Shown: positions 1-28,218, counted from the stretch's first letter. The stretch is 64,000 bases of DNA from Eopsaltria australis (GCA_034509425.1 JAVTVJ010000011.1:8074001-8138000); one strand, 5' to 3'. The notes: a model not told the origin generated them from the letters alone. Made by a program: numbers and translations.

Positions 1-1984
1 ATACTGACTATTTCAGTCATTCCAGTACTGGAATGTTGGTGACAACCTCTCACTAGACGACAGCAATAATTACATATTGGGGTATTGAAACATGCTCAAC
101 TTTGGGAGTCCTTAATTTCAAACATTTTACTGGTGGTAAAGAGGGATAGTGATGGTGACAGGATCATTTATTATAATGAATTCCTGTTAAAGAAGTATAT
201 AATTTTCAAAATATCCTTGTTTTACAAGGGTAGCTTGGTTCTCCAAGTCATACTTTAAAAGCCTGTCCCTCCTAACAACAAATGAACTGAACCTACAGTA
301 GACCAGGTGGCACTGATGCTATCTATGCAAGCAATTTATGTTGGGCCAGAAGATGGGTTAGAGCTCCGGGGAATGAAAAACAACATCACCTTTCCTAAGC
401 TGAGTAGAGCCAGGATTTGTTGCTTCTACTATTATTAATAGTTTATTTTACCACTTTGAAGGATGTACACTGTCTTTGGGGTAGACTGTTATAGAATATA
501 TGTAGGAATGTCTGTGCATATCTGGGAACAGGATCATGATCTGGCCCTGAAACAGATAATAAAGAAGGATTTTACACCCCATTGATGCAAGGAGCAGATT
601 TGTGGAAGAAGTAGGTGTGCATATGCCCATGTTTTTACTGCCTTTTAAAACCTTTTGCAGTAATTTGAAAAGCATTATTATTCACTGCAGTTCCTTTTGA
701 TATTCTGCTGGGGGAAAAAAGACAAGTACTGTTTGCAGATGATCTGTGGGAAGTATGAATAACATTTTGAATCTTTCATGGGCTATACTTGTCTGAAGCA
801 TTTGTCTCTCCTCTGGCATTGTGCTGAGTGAGCCCTGCAGAGGAACTGTGTCTCAGAGCATGGAGCCTGGCATTGGCACAGGGCTCCCCTCTGCCCTGGG
901 CTCCCCCTTTGGGCAAAGGGAGCACCCACGGGTTGTGTCTGTGCATACCTAGGAAGCAGTTGGTAGCAGGGCTGAAGGCAGAGCCTCTGTGCTGCCTGGA
1001 AATGGAGCTTTGGCTAAAGTTGAATTTGTCCTTCTGCTCCATCACAGATGGTCAGGTCACTGTTACAAACTTTTTAGCCATTATCAGCTGTATAGACAGC
1101 AGCAATCACTGAACATTCCTTAGGTGTGGCTGTCCTGTGTATACAGTACAAGAATCTGACTTGATCCTGAAAATCCCTATCCTGTTCAAGGAAGTTTTAC
1201 TCAACAGTCCTGTTGGTTTCAGCTGAACAGTTTCTATACATATAGATGACTCCAGGGAGTAGAAATGTGCCGTGTCAACTTCTGATCTGAAGACCCCTTT
1301 TGTGCAACATAGGATAAGCAGCTGTCTTGCTGCTGGGAGGAAATTGGTGTATTAGCCCTGAGAGGGTGAAATTACTGGGAAGTCTGATCCGTGGAATATA
1401 ATAATGTAAAGAGAGGTTTAAAATCATGCTGTTTGTGCAACTGTACCAAAGTAAGGTTAAAAATACTGTTATGCAACCACAAACATGCAATTAAATGTTA
1501 CAGTAGGACACTTAAAGGAATGAAATACCTTCCTAAGAGCATTGTTAGTAACACTGGGATTTTATCAAAGGCAGAAAGCGAGTGCATCTGCAAAATACTG
1601 GTTTATCAAAACAGACATATTTTGCCATCATTGTATAACATCAATCCACTCATAGCTTTCTTATTAGTGGAGTTTTGTTTTATGAAAGTAGTTTGTAGCT
1701 GTCTTTTTCTGCACTTGAAAATCAGATAAATATTGCTTGTAATCAGAGGTAAGAGGTAAGAATTATGATTCTTTATGTCTACTCTGGCTTGTGATTTTTG
1801 TGTGTGTGGGTTTTTTTTAATAGTGTTGGCCAGCAGCATTTTATTACTGATGTGAGGAAAATAATCCTTTCACTGACTTAGTAAATGTTTTTAATTTAAA
1901 AACATTTTGCAAGTGCTTATTTTGAAAAATAACCTGTTTGGAATGATCCCATTAAGTTGATATTTTGCCTGGTTTTGTGCCTAG
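1..1984 (+). other. KAT2B: KAT2B intron (left edge)
   Basis: Intronic sequence upstream of the first visible exon. No exon, RNA or clear repeat was found in it. A GC-richer patch around 820-1030 has open frames on both strands without coding support. Confidence 0.8.
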
Positions 1985-19313
<17,329 letters not shown>

Positions 19314-21025
19314 CACTGTCTTTTTTACAACCAAATAGTGTGCCTATGTTATGGACAGGGAAAGCCGTTCTATATCTGAGTTCTGGGACTTTCAAGAAAC
19401 TTCTGTTTAATACTTAGCACTTTTAAAAACCCTTTTAGTTTTGCAAACATGTATTATACTGAAGTTACAAAAATTATTTTATTAAAATGCTTTATAATGT
19501 ATTTAATTACGGAAAATTTCTTTTGTGTGCCGATTACCTTATGTTCCTAATAAGTTTATCAGCTACAGCCTCAGAAACCCCACAAACATGGGGGAAGTTG
19601 CACATGTTTGGGAAGATTAAGAAAATTCCCAGACAACAGATGTTATAATTACCTAATGCAGTACCTATTTGATAAAGTTTTATTATTTTTTCCAGTGAAA
19701 AAGAAAACTGTAAGGGAAAACAACAGGTGTGGGGGGGTTCTGAAATATTTGTTTCTTTGTAGAATCTTTTTATAAGATATTATTTTTTAAAAGAAACACT
19801 CAGCTGGTTGAGAAGCTGTGAGAGAAGAGCAGTCAGTTCTGAAAAAGGACGGCCTGTCATCTTTGATAGATGCAAGTTTTTCTATTAATTTTCAGTTTTG
19901 ATAAATATTTTACCTGCAAATTATAATCTCATAACCACTCTTTAAAAAAAAAAAGAAAAAAAAAAGAAAAAAAATCTGGCTAGATGCGTAATGTCATAGT
20001 GACTTGGCTTATGCAGGACATAAGTACCCAAAATAACTTTAGAGACTACTTTGCATCTACTACACAATTTTAATTGGCTTAGTAGAGTTAAGGTTTTGAT
20101 GCACTTCATGATCCACCCTACTTACTACTCCTCACTGCTAAATTCTTTAGATTGTTCAACAGAAATAAGACTATTGTACACAAAGGAAAACTACATAGGA
20201 CTGCTCTGGGCTTAGATACTTGGCTCTGTGGTAAACTGGATTTTCTACCAAGCTTTATTGTAAATGCTTATTAACTGTGATTATTTAAACCCAGGAACAT
20301 ATTAACATTTTACAGCAGTTAGTATATCTTTCAAAAGAACACACACATACTCATATATATATATATATATATATATAATATAATATATTTTTATATATAT
20401 TTTGCTGCTTACACTACATTTAAGAGGTACACCTAAATCCTTAATGGAGATCAGTACAGGCCAAAAAGCGGTCCCTTGACATTTTCTAATTAGAGTTTGT
20501 AAATTATAACTGCTTTTGTGAAAAACAGATTAAACTTTCATTCTTGGTGTTTTATATTTACAGACGTTACACTGGTAAATGGGACTGAGAAAACCAATCC
20601 TGTGCTGTGTCAAAGAATCTATTCCTGCAAAATGCCTATGTAACGTTAGATCACAGATCAATTCAGCAAGATGTCAGGAACTATCTAAAGTAGTAAATGT
20701 GGTACCCAAGGTATTCAAAATGTTAATGCTGGACTTGCCATCGTGTTTTGTATGAATTTAGTCTGACCTACAGTAGGATCTATAACAAAGGTACAGTGAG
20801 TACTTTTTCTTTAATAGCCAGAACAGGATGCTATTAACCTGTTTTGTAGATTGGGCCTACAGATGCACCTGTTAAGCTTGGTAACCTGTGAATTTTTGTT
20901 ATTTTCAGAGTAGATTTTCTTATCGTCTTTCAATCAGATTGTCTCTTCTATATTGAAATGTGTTTTCTAATTTAAGAATTAATATTTTCATAGATACTGT
21001 GCAATAAAGTTATGGTAGGATATGT
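19314..21025 (+). other. KAT2B: KAT2B 3'UTR
   Basis: AT-rich sequence after the stop. A canonical AATAAA at 21003-21008 gives a probable mRNA end near 21,025, about 1.7 kb of UTR. An earlier ATTAAA at 19481-19486 could support a short isoform. It contains an A-rich run (about 19944-19972) and a TA repeat (20353-20402). The end point is inferred. Confidence 0.7.
20353..20402. repeat. (TA)n microsatellite in KAT2B 3'UTR
   Basis: An almost uninterrupted alternating AT tract of about 50 bp, likely polymorphic. Confidence 0.9.
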
Positions 21026-22789
21026 GGTTTTGCAAATGCTTTAACAGCTGATGAACTTTACATTTGTCAAATTAATATATTGTACTGGTACAGAATAGTT
21101 TTAAATTATATATGTACAAAACCCTACTTATTCTGGTCTCTTTTTTTCATTACTTAGTACTTGTGATACAAACATACATACTGAAGCAATTTCACAACCA
21201 AGCACAGTGAAGCTACAGGAGTGCTGTCAATGCCTCTTCCAGGTAGGATAGAAAATACGTGAAATGGCCTATGAGTTCACCAGGAGCACGATGGGCTGAG
21301 CTGAGCTGTGACCAGTCCAAGCAGCATTCCCAGCTTTATGGTAACTGAAATACAGTGCTGTTACTCCCACCTCCTCACCACTTCCAACAGTTCCTTGACT
21401 TACCTATTCCAAAGTTTTGATGTTTTCACCTCCAAAATATGCTTACGCTATTTGCTGATATTTGCCTTCAAGAGTTCTTAACTCACAATACATAATAGAT
21501 GTAGCAGCTAACTGCAGTCCAGACTGAGCTTGTACCATCACCAATAATGATCACTTATGGTCACCCTGCACCTGTCCAATATGTGACAGATAATTAAGAG
21601 TAGGGAGAGATTTTTTTTTCCCATTCCTGTGAAAGTGGCCAAGAGCTGTTCTTACTGAACAATTCTAGAGAAAGGAGCTGAGATCAAGGACTTAATTTCT
21701 TCCTTACACAGTTCCATCACTTCAATTCTTCAAACTTGCTCAATCCAATAAGAAAAACCATCCAGACTCGCCACACCTGTCTTTTGTCCCTGATAACACA
21801 GCTGTTGAGGATTTGTTTCATGAAAGAGCATCTGAGGTTCACAGAATACCCTCAACAATCTGTAAGTGCAACTCTTAGGTGAATGGCAAATACAGGGATT
21901 GAATCCACAACCTTGGCATTATTAGCACCAGGCTTTAACCAACTATAGTTCAACCACTCTGCTTAAGTTCCTCTAGTACTAGAATTCCAGACTGCGATTA
22001 TGAGGCCTTGTGGCTAGAATTTTAGGATACAAAAGTAAAATAAAGTTTCTGTTCAAACATCCAAAGGCAGTGTTGTGAACAGCTATTTTCAAACACTCAG
22101 TAGCTGCAACTAGTATTATTGATCAGAGTCATGCAAGAAGTTCCAAGTAAAATAGTAATTAACAGTTTTATTACAGAAAGGGAGAGATTTACACCTATTG
22201 AAGTGGGACAGGCAGTCTTGCAAAACAAATGATGAGCATATAGTTTTTGTACTCTCCCCTTAGGTAGCTTTCATTTGGATATTCACAAACCCATTAATGC
22301 TTAAGTGTGTCTCAAGCAACATAAAAGTAATTTGGGTGGTGAACAGTTGGTAACACTGTTGTTCTTGTGTGCAGCACCAAATAGCACAAGCTCAGATATG
22401 GCAGCTCTTCCTCTGGTAAAGGCACTGGGCAAAGCAGGGACAAAATTATTATAAACTATTATGAATGTCCCACCACAGTTGGGACTAATAATTTACATTC
22501 CACCAATGTAGAGCCTTCTTCACCAATCTTCACGAGAAATTTGCTTTGTTTCTGTCTGGTTGATTCTAACTTGCACTCAGTGCAGGACCAACTAAGCCTG
22601 AAGTGCTGCTTTTGAGAGCTGCAGCTACAGAATCAAATTGCAGCTGCTAAGCTGCTTCTAAACAGTGCTTATGCTACCACATTAAATGGGGACAGAGTGC
22701 ACAGGCCAGTAATGCCCACTGCTGACATAAGTGCCCTTGGAGTAACTATGGAAACTGCCAAAAGAACACCAACCCACTTAGAGCTGTTC
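21026..22789. other. Intergenic spacer between KAT2B and SGO1 3' ends
   Basis: No coding sequence is supported. It contains one tRNA-Ile-derived SINE-like element. Another TTTATT (minus-strand AATAAA) at 22167-22172 means a longer SGO1 3'UTR isoform cannot be excluded. Confidence 0.6.
21842..21965 (-). mobile_element. tRNA-Ile-headed SINE-like element with CR1-like tail
   Basis: On the minus strand, 21962 to about 21887 reads as a decayed tRNA-Ile(AAT): AGTTGGTTAAAGC (A box / D arm), the anticodon stretch GGTGCTAATAATGCC, and the B-box arm GGTTGTGGATTCAATCC, then TATTTGCC. It is followed by about 45 bp of unrelated tail ending TATTCTGTG, like the 3' terminus of CR1. A tRNA-Ile head with a CR1 tail is the design of the passerine SINE TguSINE1. 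The 5' acceptor strand is degraded, so it is not a functional tRNA gene. Confidence 0.6.
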
Positions 22790-23175
22790 CCAAACACTAA
22801 GATGTTTATTATAAGATTCAACATGAAACTACAACCATCACATAAACAAGATCTGTACAAATACTTATTAAAAATACTTCCAGCCCAAAACATTTTAAGT
22901 GCCTAAAGTTCACCCATAAGATGACATTCACTATGTTATCCATCAGATTTCTCATATACTCTCAGATCCATTCAAAAGGAGCTTGAATAGAATCACTTTA
23001 GTTATAAAAGTAATCAATCCATATCATTAAGAACAAGTCACTAGAATAAATCCAGGCCCCTTGATAATACTAGGTACACAATTATTTACATATTTATATA
23101 ATAATATTGTGCAACAAATTATTTCATCCAGGAAATTACTTTCTTCATGGCACAAGCATGGTTTTGCTGAAAATC
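22790..23175 (-). other. SGO1: SGO1 3'UTR (probable)
   Basis: Sequence after the SGO1 stop. The nearest canonical minus-strand AATAAA is at 22805-22810 (TTTATT on +), giving a UTR of about 390 nt. The end is inferred. Confidence 0.5.
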
Positions 23176-23317
23176 TCAAAGACAACTAACCAATTTCTCG
23201 TTGTATTTTTTCATAGAATCTTGCTTATGAGAACGTCGTTTAGCACTGTTTTTCAGCTTGAAAATTGGAGAACACAGGAACTTTGTATCTGTAAAAGGAT
23301 CTCCTCTCCTGAGTTTC
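23176..23317 (-). CDS. SGO1: SGO1 last coding exon, Sgo C-box and stop
   Basis: Acceptor ttcaaacag. It encodes KLRRGDPFTDTKFLCSPIFK and then a basic tail ending KLVSCL, with TGA at 23176-23178. This is the conserved shugoshin C-terminal motif that in the family reads the H2A phospho-mark at centromeres. Confidence 0.95.
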
Positions 23318-26300
23318 CTGTTTGAAAAAATAAAAGGCAAAACTGAGTACTGTTCCCTACATCACTTAAAACAATAACTTTCAGCTAAGTAAGCTAGCTA
23401 AAATATAGACTCTAGACTTCTTTGATTGAGCTCTTTTGTTAAGGTCTAAATAAGCCTCTCAAATCCTCTATTGGATGGAATATCACAAACTTTAAATCAA
23501 ACTGGAAAGTAAAGACACCTACACCACAATACTTGGTTCTTTGTAGTTCACAGTAACACTACAGCTTCGCCGCTTGCGTTTTGGAGACTGAAGTCCATCA
23601 CCTCCAGGGACAATTTCTGCAACCCCAGTGCTGGGGAGCACTGCAGCTGTATTGGTAACATCAGAGAGATGCCCACGAGATGGCTCAGAAGGTGGCCCTG
23701 TGAAGAAATTAGGCACAGGTCAGGTCATTCAGGTAAGCCAGCTTAAAAGAAAATCTAACCATTCTTAGAACATTACTCTTTTAGTTGCCATTAAAAAAAA
23801 CCCTAAAATAAAAAAGCCTAAACCTCTTCAACAATGTTATCTTTCAAAGAAACAAAACCAATTACAGAACACTTTCTGCACTTACTAATAGACTTATCAC
23901 TTGATTTGCTGTTTTCAGTCTCTTCTTCATGACACAGCTCACGCTGTGCCAAACGTCTTTTAGACCTTGGCCTTGGATGGATTGGTGATATAGGGTTCTC
24001 ATCCACTGAATTTCGCCTTTTCTTTTTGCTCTTGTAAGGCTCATAGAGGCTGTCATCTGAGTCACCTGCAGTACTGCTTGACTCAGGGGAACTGGTTTCA
24101 GCTGAGTCTTCTTTGTCCTCCACTTCAGTATCACTGTTGTTCACCTTGTTTTGTCGAAAAGGTGTAAGATGGACACTCTCTTCCAATTGAAAGTCATAAG
24201 CATCACTGATGTCACCCAAGAAATTCAGCTTTTCTTTAGAAGCCTCTTTACCTTGTTTTCCTGGTCTTTGTAGGGAAGTAAGTGGCGATGCCAGTTTTCC
24301 TTTCTGGCATTTTTCTTTTCTTCTTTGAGGGTTTGCTCTGCTTTTACAGTCTGGTTGTTTAAGATCAGAATTACGTTTTAATTTGAACTGTGTATTCTGA
24401 AAATTTTTCTGGCTCAACATCAGCTCTGAATCAATCTTGCTTTCATTCAAGTGAGGAACAGCTGCATCTATATTTTCTGTAGCACACTCCTCTTGACTTT
24501 CCTCAAGCCTAATTTCACTCTGTTCAGAAAGTTCTTTTACTGAATCAGGTACTTCTGAATGGTCCAAGACACGAGTGCAAATTACATCAAGGTTCCTCAT
24601 CTTTGAAAAGTGACGTCTGGTGGACACACTTTTTGGTAACATGCTACCAAATCCAAACTTTATACTTGAAGAAATATTTTCCAGCTCTGACTCTGTGTTG
24701 TACAGATGAAAATCAGATGGCTGTCCTTGTAATTGAAAAGAAAAAGGTAATATTAAACAGAAACACCATTTAAAGTTTTGTGCAAAAATTCTGACTATTT
24801 TTTGGGTGTTCTCCACAGATTTTTATAAACTAGGATTTGGCAACTGACATAAACTCTGTTTAATACAGAGCTGGTTCCAGGCAGAAAGTAGTTAGGTATA
24901 TAACATTAGTGTTTTCCTCTAAACTGTTCCTTTTGGAAAGGTTATTTGTCCTCCTGAGTATTTTGCTTTGTTAATAAGTTTTTATTGATTTCATAAATGC
25001 TAATGCCTGTCTAAAGGCAATTTTACTTGGTCGAACTGTTTGGTAGATAAGAAACCGGATTGCAGGTATAGAGATGATAAAACAGTTTCAAATTCCTCCC
25101 CATTTTGCTGGGCCTCTTCAGTCAAACATTTTACCAGTGGACAGCATTAGTATTCCACCTTTATGACAATAAGCAGAAAATTACTTGTCAGTTTCTTCAA
25201 AAGCAGCAATTTTTTAAACTTGTACTCACACATTGTTTTCCTAATTCAAAATAGAGCAATGTCCGATATTTTGATTTAGTTACCTTCACTTGGAATTATT
25301 TTGGTAAAGGAAACGTCACTGTCAGATTCCACACAGATCTTTGACAAAGAATTTCTGTCACCACCAGCTTCCATCCCACTTGGAAGTACAGGACTATCTT
25401 CAAGAACACGCTTTAGAGGCCCTCTAGAGAAAATACCAGAGGTAGTATTTACTGAACAGCAATGAAATTTATGACAAGGAACAGTTTCATTAGATTGGGT
25501 TTCTTTCCTTTTTCCAGTTAGAAAATTAAATTTCCTGTAACAGAGTCTCCAAACATAAACAGGCCTTAACCAGCGATACTTACATTGAAGGTGTTGGTCC
25601 TGTGACACTGCAACTGTTTCCAGGACCTGAAGAAAGCACGCTTTGATTCTGTCAACAAAATAAATCTTACTGTGATTAAATGGCTGAAACAAGCTTGCGC
25701 CATCTACAGATTTTAGACAGCAGCCAAGTTACCCAAGGAAGGACCAAAGAGGCCCTTGACTCTGGCTAACACCAGGTGCTATGGGTGTTAGCCAGCCGCC
25801 TTCTCAGCCTCTGCACATCAGCACATTCATCACCAGCCCAATCCTACAGCAAGTGGACAGGGGAAGGAACTGTGCACAAAACCCCCAGAAAATCAGGGTG
25901 CCCCAACGACCTCCTAGCAGAGCCTCAGTCCCACTTACTACTGACACACCCCCAACAGTGTGCACTCTGGCATACTGAGAACTGTGGGACTAGTCCTTCC
26001 CCTGAACTATGGCTCAGATCTAAAAATCTGTGTGCATCTGTGGTGGAAGGAGTGAGGGCAATCAGCAATAGAAGTCCTGCTCCTCAAGAGCAAAAGGTAC
26101 TTACCATGCCTTTGGAACATAAATCCTTTGCTGGGCCAAGGAGAGTGACTGAGTCCAGTAAATTCTGAGAGACTTTGGAAATTATCTCATTCAAGGCTGA
26201 CAGTCGATTCTAACGACAAAGGAAGGACAGTAACACTGTTAGTATCATACTCTAGTATAATCTACAAGCTTATCAGAATTAGGAGACAACTAACATCCGA

Positions 26301-27055
26301 AGAAACCTGTCAGGTTCACATGTGAAACCTCTTCACATGTGAGAAACCCCCCATAAAATTCACAGAAGACAGACTTCAATTTTTTTTTTAATTAAGATTT
26401 TTAAGATTTTAGGTTTACTTTTTCATATTTTAAATAAATAAGAAAGAGTAGTGAGAAAAAAAAAAATTCATTACCAGGTGTCATGGTATCCAAACCAGCA
26501 TACCAAGTTAGGTGAAAAAAACCCCGTTGTACATACTGAGTTAATGTTTTATAAAACATTTAAAGTCACAAAGATATCTATCAGTGGATTGGTACAGATT
26601 CTGATGTTCAGCTTCACAGCTCATAAAGTTATTGTTAAAAATACCTCCACGTGTCCTTGTTCTTGCTGGAACCTCTGATTTCTTTGCAAGTCAAACATCT
26701 GAGCCTTCAAAATGTGATAATCTTTCCTTAGTTGAAGAATGGTATCTTCAGCTTCCCTCAGTTTGAGCTTTTGTTCTTGCAAGGACAGAGCCAGATCTCT
26801 GTTGTTTGCTTGAATGATCTTCATTTTGTTGGAGTTGTTGGCTGCAACAGAACAGCGAGTGTTTCAACTGGGTTTCAAAAGAAATAAATTATAAATCCAA
26901 ACATATTTAAGCATCTTACTTGCACTTTTGGCCTTTACGGTGGATAACTGGGTAGTTTTACCCAGCTTTGACCATTTCTGAGTCCTTTTCTCTCTCATAC
27001 GTTGTTTTATATCATTCAGACTGTCTTTGAAGGACTTCCTCGAGTTTTCTGCCAT
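23176..27055 (-). CDS. SGO1: SGO1 (shugoshin 1), complete coding sequence in eight exons
   Basis: Centromeric/inner-kinetochore protein that recruits PP2A-B56 and shields cohesin from removal until anaphase. Eight exons splice in frame to 591 aa (human 561). Residues 1-45 are the basic N-terminus. Residues 46-111 form the coiled coil that dimerises and binds PP2A; Asn59 aligns with human Asn61. Residues 112-206 are a short variable region. The large exon covers 208-486 and carries DAYDFQLEESVHLTPFRQ (381-398), the cohesin-binding YxF and CDK1-site LTPF segment (Tyr383/Phe385, Thr394). The C-terminal Sgo box NYKEPSIVVKLRRGDPFTD begins at residue 537. The start ATG (27053-27055) has a good context (AAGATGG). 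Surrounding exon phases fix all junctions except the small exon at 25584-25626, which is less certain. Identity is strong from both conserved ends and from KAT2B as neighbour. Confidence 0.95.
23523..23697 (-). CDS. SGO1: SGO1 penultimate coding exon
   Basis: Acceptor cttcacag, donor GTGGT|gtaggt. It encodes residues 488-544, including DVTNT, SPKRKRRS (a likely nuclear-localisation patch) and NYKEPS. The human HP1-binding PxVxI segment is not present at the aligned place. Confidence 0.93.
23886..24725 (-). CDS. SGO1: SGO1 large central exon
   Basis: An 840 bp exon. Acceptor aattacaag, donor ATTA|gtaagt. It encodes residues 208-486: a variable, charged, probably disordered region with basic clusters (RRKEK, SKKKRR, RPRSKRR). 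It carries the cohesin-binding DAYDF...HLTPF segment at 381-398. The frame stays open past the donor to about 23,818, so retention would give a different C-terminus. Confidence 0.95.
25284..25421 (-). CDS. SGO1: SGO1 coding exon 5
   Basis: It encodes PLKRVLEDSPVLPSGMEAGG and then through DSDVSFTKIIPSE (residues 162-206). Donor GAAG|gtaact. The acceptor is a tandem AGAG. Only the second AG (exon start 25421) keeps frame with the preceding exon as called. The first AG (start 25423) would create a TAG stop at the junction. Confidence 0.75.
25584..25626 (-). CDS. SGO1: SGO1 43-bp coding exon 4
   Basis: Acceptor ctttcttcag, donor CAAT|gtaagt, both good. In phase 0 it reads VLETVAVSQDQHLQ, joined to Trp161 at the next junction. 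The alternative phase reads PGNSCSVTGPTPS but has no compatible donor upstream. Splice signals support the exon. The peptide itself shows no recognisable family motif. Confidence 0.6.
26105..26209 (-). CDS. SGO1: SGO1 coding exon 3
   Basis: Acceptor tcgttag, donor GGCATG|gtaagt. It encodes 35 residues, NRLSALNEIISKVSQNLLDS followed by VTLLGPAKDLCSKGM, a predicted amphipathic helix extending from the coiled coil. Confidence 0.85.
26645..26841 (-). CDS. SGO1: SGO1 coding exon 2, shugoshin N-terminal coiled coil
   Basis: Acceptor ctgttgcag, donor GTGGAG|gtattt. It encodes residues 47-111, with heptad-like KMKIIQANNRDLALSLQEQK, LREAEDTILQLRKDYHILKA and QMFDLQRN. This is the PP2A-binding dimer domain. 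Confidence 0.93.
26920..27055 (-). CDS. SGO1: SGO1 first coding exon with start codon
   Basis: ATG at 27053-27055, then MAENSRKSFKDSLNDIKQRM and REKRTQKWSKLGK. Donor GCAA|gtaaga. A pyrimidine-rich acceptor lies 4-8 nt upstream of the ATG (exon start 27058 or 27062), so the 5'UTR is mostly on a separate upstream exon. Confidence 0.92.
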
Positions 27056-27199
27056 CTTCTACCTTTAAAAGTAGAAAAGGTGAAGAATCCATGAAGCTGG
27101 GGTTGCACTACGCTTCCCCAACGCCAAGAGAAAAAGGCACAGGGACGGACGAGTAAAGTTCGTGGCAGTTTTAAGCGGAGATACACAAAAAGCAGAGAC

Positions 27200-27900
27200 C
27201 CGCAACCAGGAAAAGACACGCAGCTAGGGCCATTCTCACCGCAGCTGCTGCAGCGTGGCCGCTGCTGCGAAACGCTCGGTGCCCGCGGCAGGGCCGGGGA
27301 GGGTTTAAAGCAGCGGGGCCGGAGCCAAGGCCTGGGCTGGAGTCTCCCGAAGCACCGGCAGCCGTCCACGCCCCCCGGCTCCTCTGACCCTGCAGGCACA
27401 GCGCCCCAGCACCCCGCTCCGGCCGTCCGTACCTCCTCGGAAGGGCGAGCGCAGCGCCGGGCACCCCTCACCGACCGGCCGCGGGCCCCGAGTCTTCTGC
27501 GGAAGCAGGAGGCCCGCAAGGATCCGGACACAGCGGCAGCAACAGCGGCCCAGATTTTTCCTCTCCCCGCAGCTCGGTCCTGCCGCTCTCCGCACACCCG
27601 GCTCCCTGTCTCCCCGCGGCCCGGCTGCGCCCCTCTCCGAGCTCGGCCCCACTCCGCCCGGGCAGCGCAGGAGCGGCCGCTCGGCCCCGCGGGGCGGCAC
27701 CACCCGCACCCACCGCCGCTGCCGCCACGCGCCGTTCAAACCCCGCCGCCGCCGCCTCCCATTGGTGCGCCCCGAGCGCGCGTCACGCCGCGAGCGCCGC
27801 GCGCAACCTGGCCTGGCCCCGCCCACCTCCGGCACCGCCTCAGCAACCGCGGGGCAGCGGCGGGGGCGGAGCGAGCAACTGCGGGATAAATGGCAGGGCC
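27200..27900. promoter_or_regulatory. SGO1: CpG island at SGO1 5' end
   Basis: Dense CpG and GC-rich sequence in sharp contrast to AT-rich flanks. On the minus strand it holds candidate first-exon donors (for example GGTCG|GTGAGG near 27,465 and GAG|GTACGG near 27,430) that could splice to the acceptor near 27,062. Long open frames here reflect GC content and are not called as genes. Confidence 0.85.
27735..27765 (-). promoter_or_regulatory. SGO1: Candidate G2/M promoter elements: CHR and CCAAT box
   Basis: On the minus strand a TTTGAA (CHR, 27735-27740) has a GC-rich GGCGGC (CDE-like) four bases upstream, with a CCAAT box (ATTGG on +, 27761-27765) further upstream. This arrangement is typical of DREAM/MuvB and NF-Y controlled late-cell-cycle genes, which fits SGO1. 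The TSS is inferred near 27,700. Confidence 0.55.
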
Positions 27901-28218
27901 GGGGCATTAAACCCCTTCGTCTGGGGCTATATTGCCAGTGACCGCTTCTGGCAGCAGTGGCAGGATGAGTCTGATGAACGGCACGCTCTGGAGTTGCGCT
28001 GTGAGGGTTACACGGAGGAAAGCTAATGTCTTTACAGGCAATTTGATGGGTGAAGGTGTGGGTGTTAGCGTCTCTGAAATGGGTCTTGGTGTCTCCACTA
28101 ACTTTGGGCAGGTTTGTTGCAGAGCCCAGACAACTTGGCTCATGGAACAAAGAAGTGGGTCTGCACAAGCATGAGTTTCGGAGCTTTGGGGTAAAATAGT
28201 GGGTTCAAGGGGGGAATA

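Noticed and set aside
21887..21962. Functional tRNA-Ile gene
   Set aside because: The 5' acceptor strand and part of the D arm are degraded and the body runs into a retroposon tail, so it is a SINE-like copy and not an active tRNA.
25776..26168. 130-codon plus-strand frame antisense to SGO1
   Set aside because: It lies mainly in an SGO1 intron and overlaps coding exon 3 on the other strand. No codon or homology evidence.
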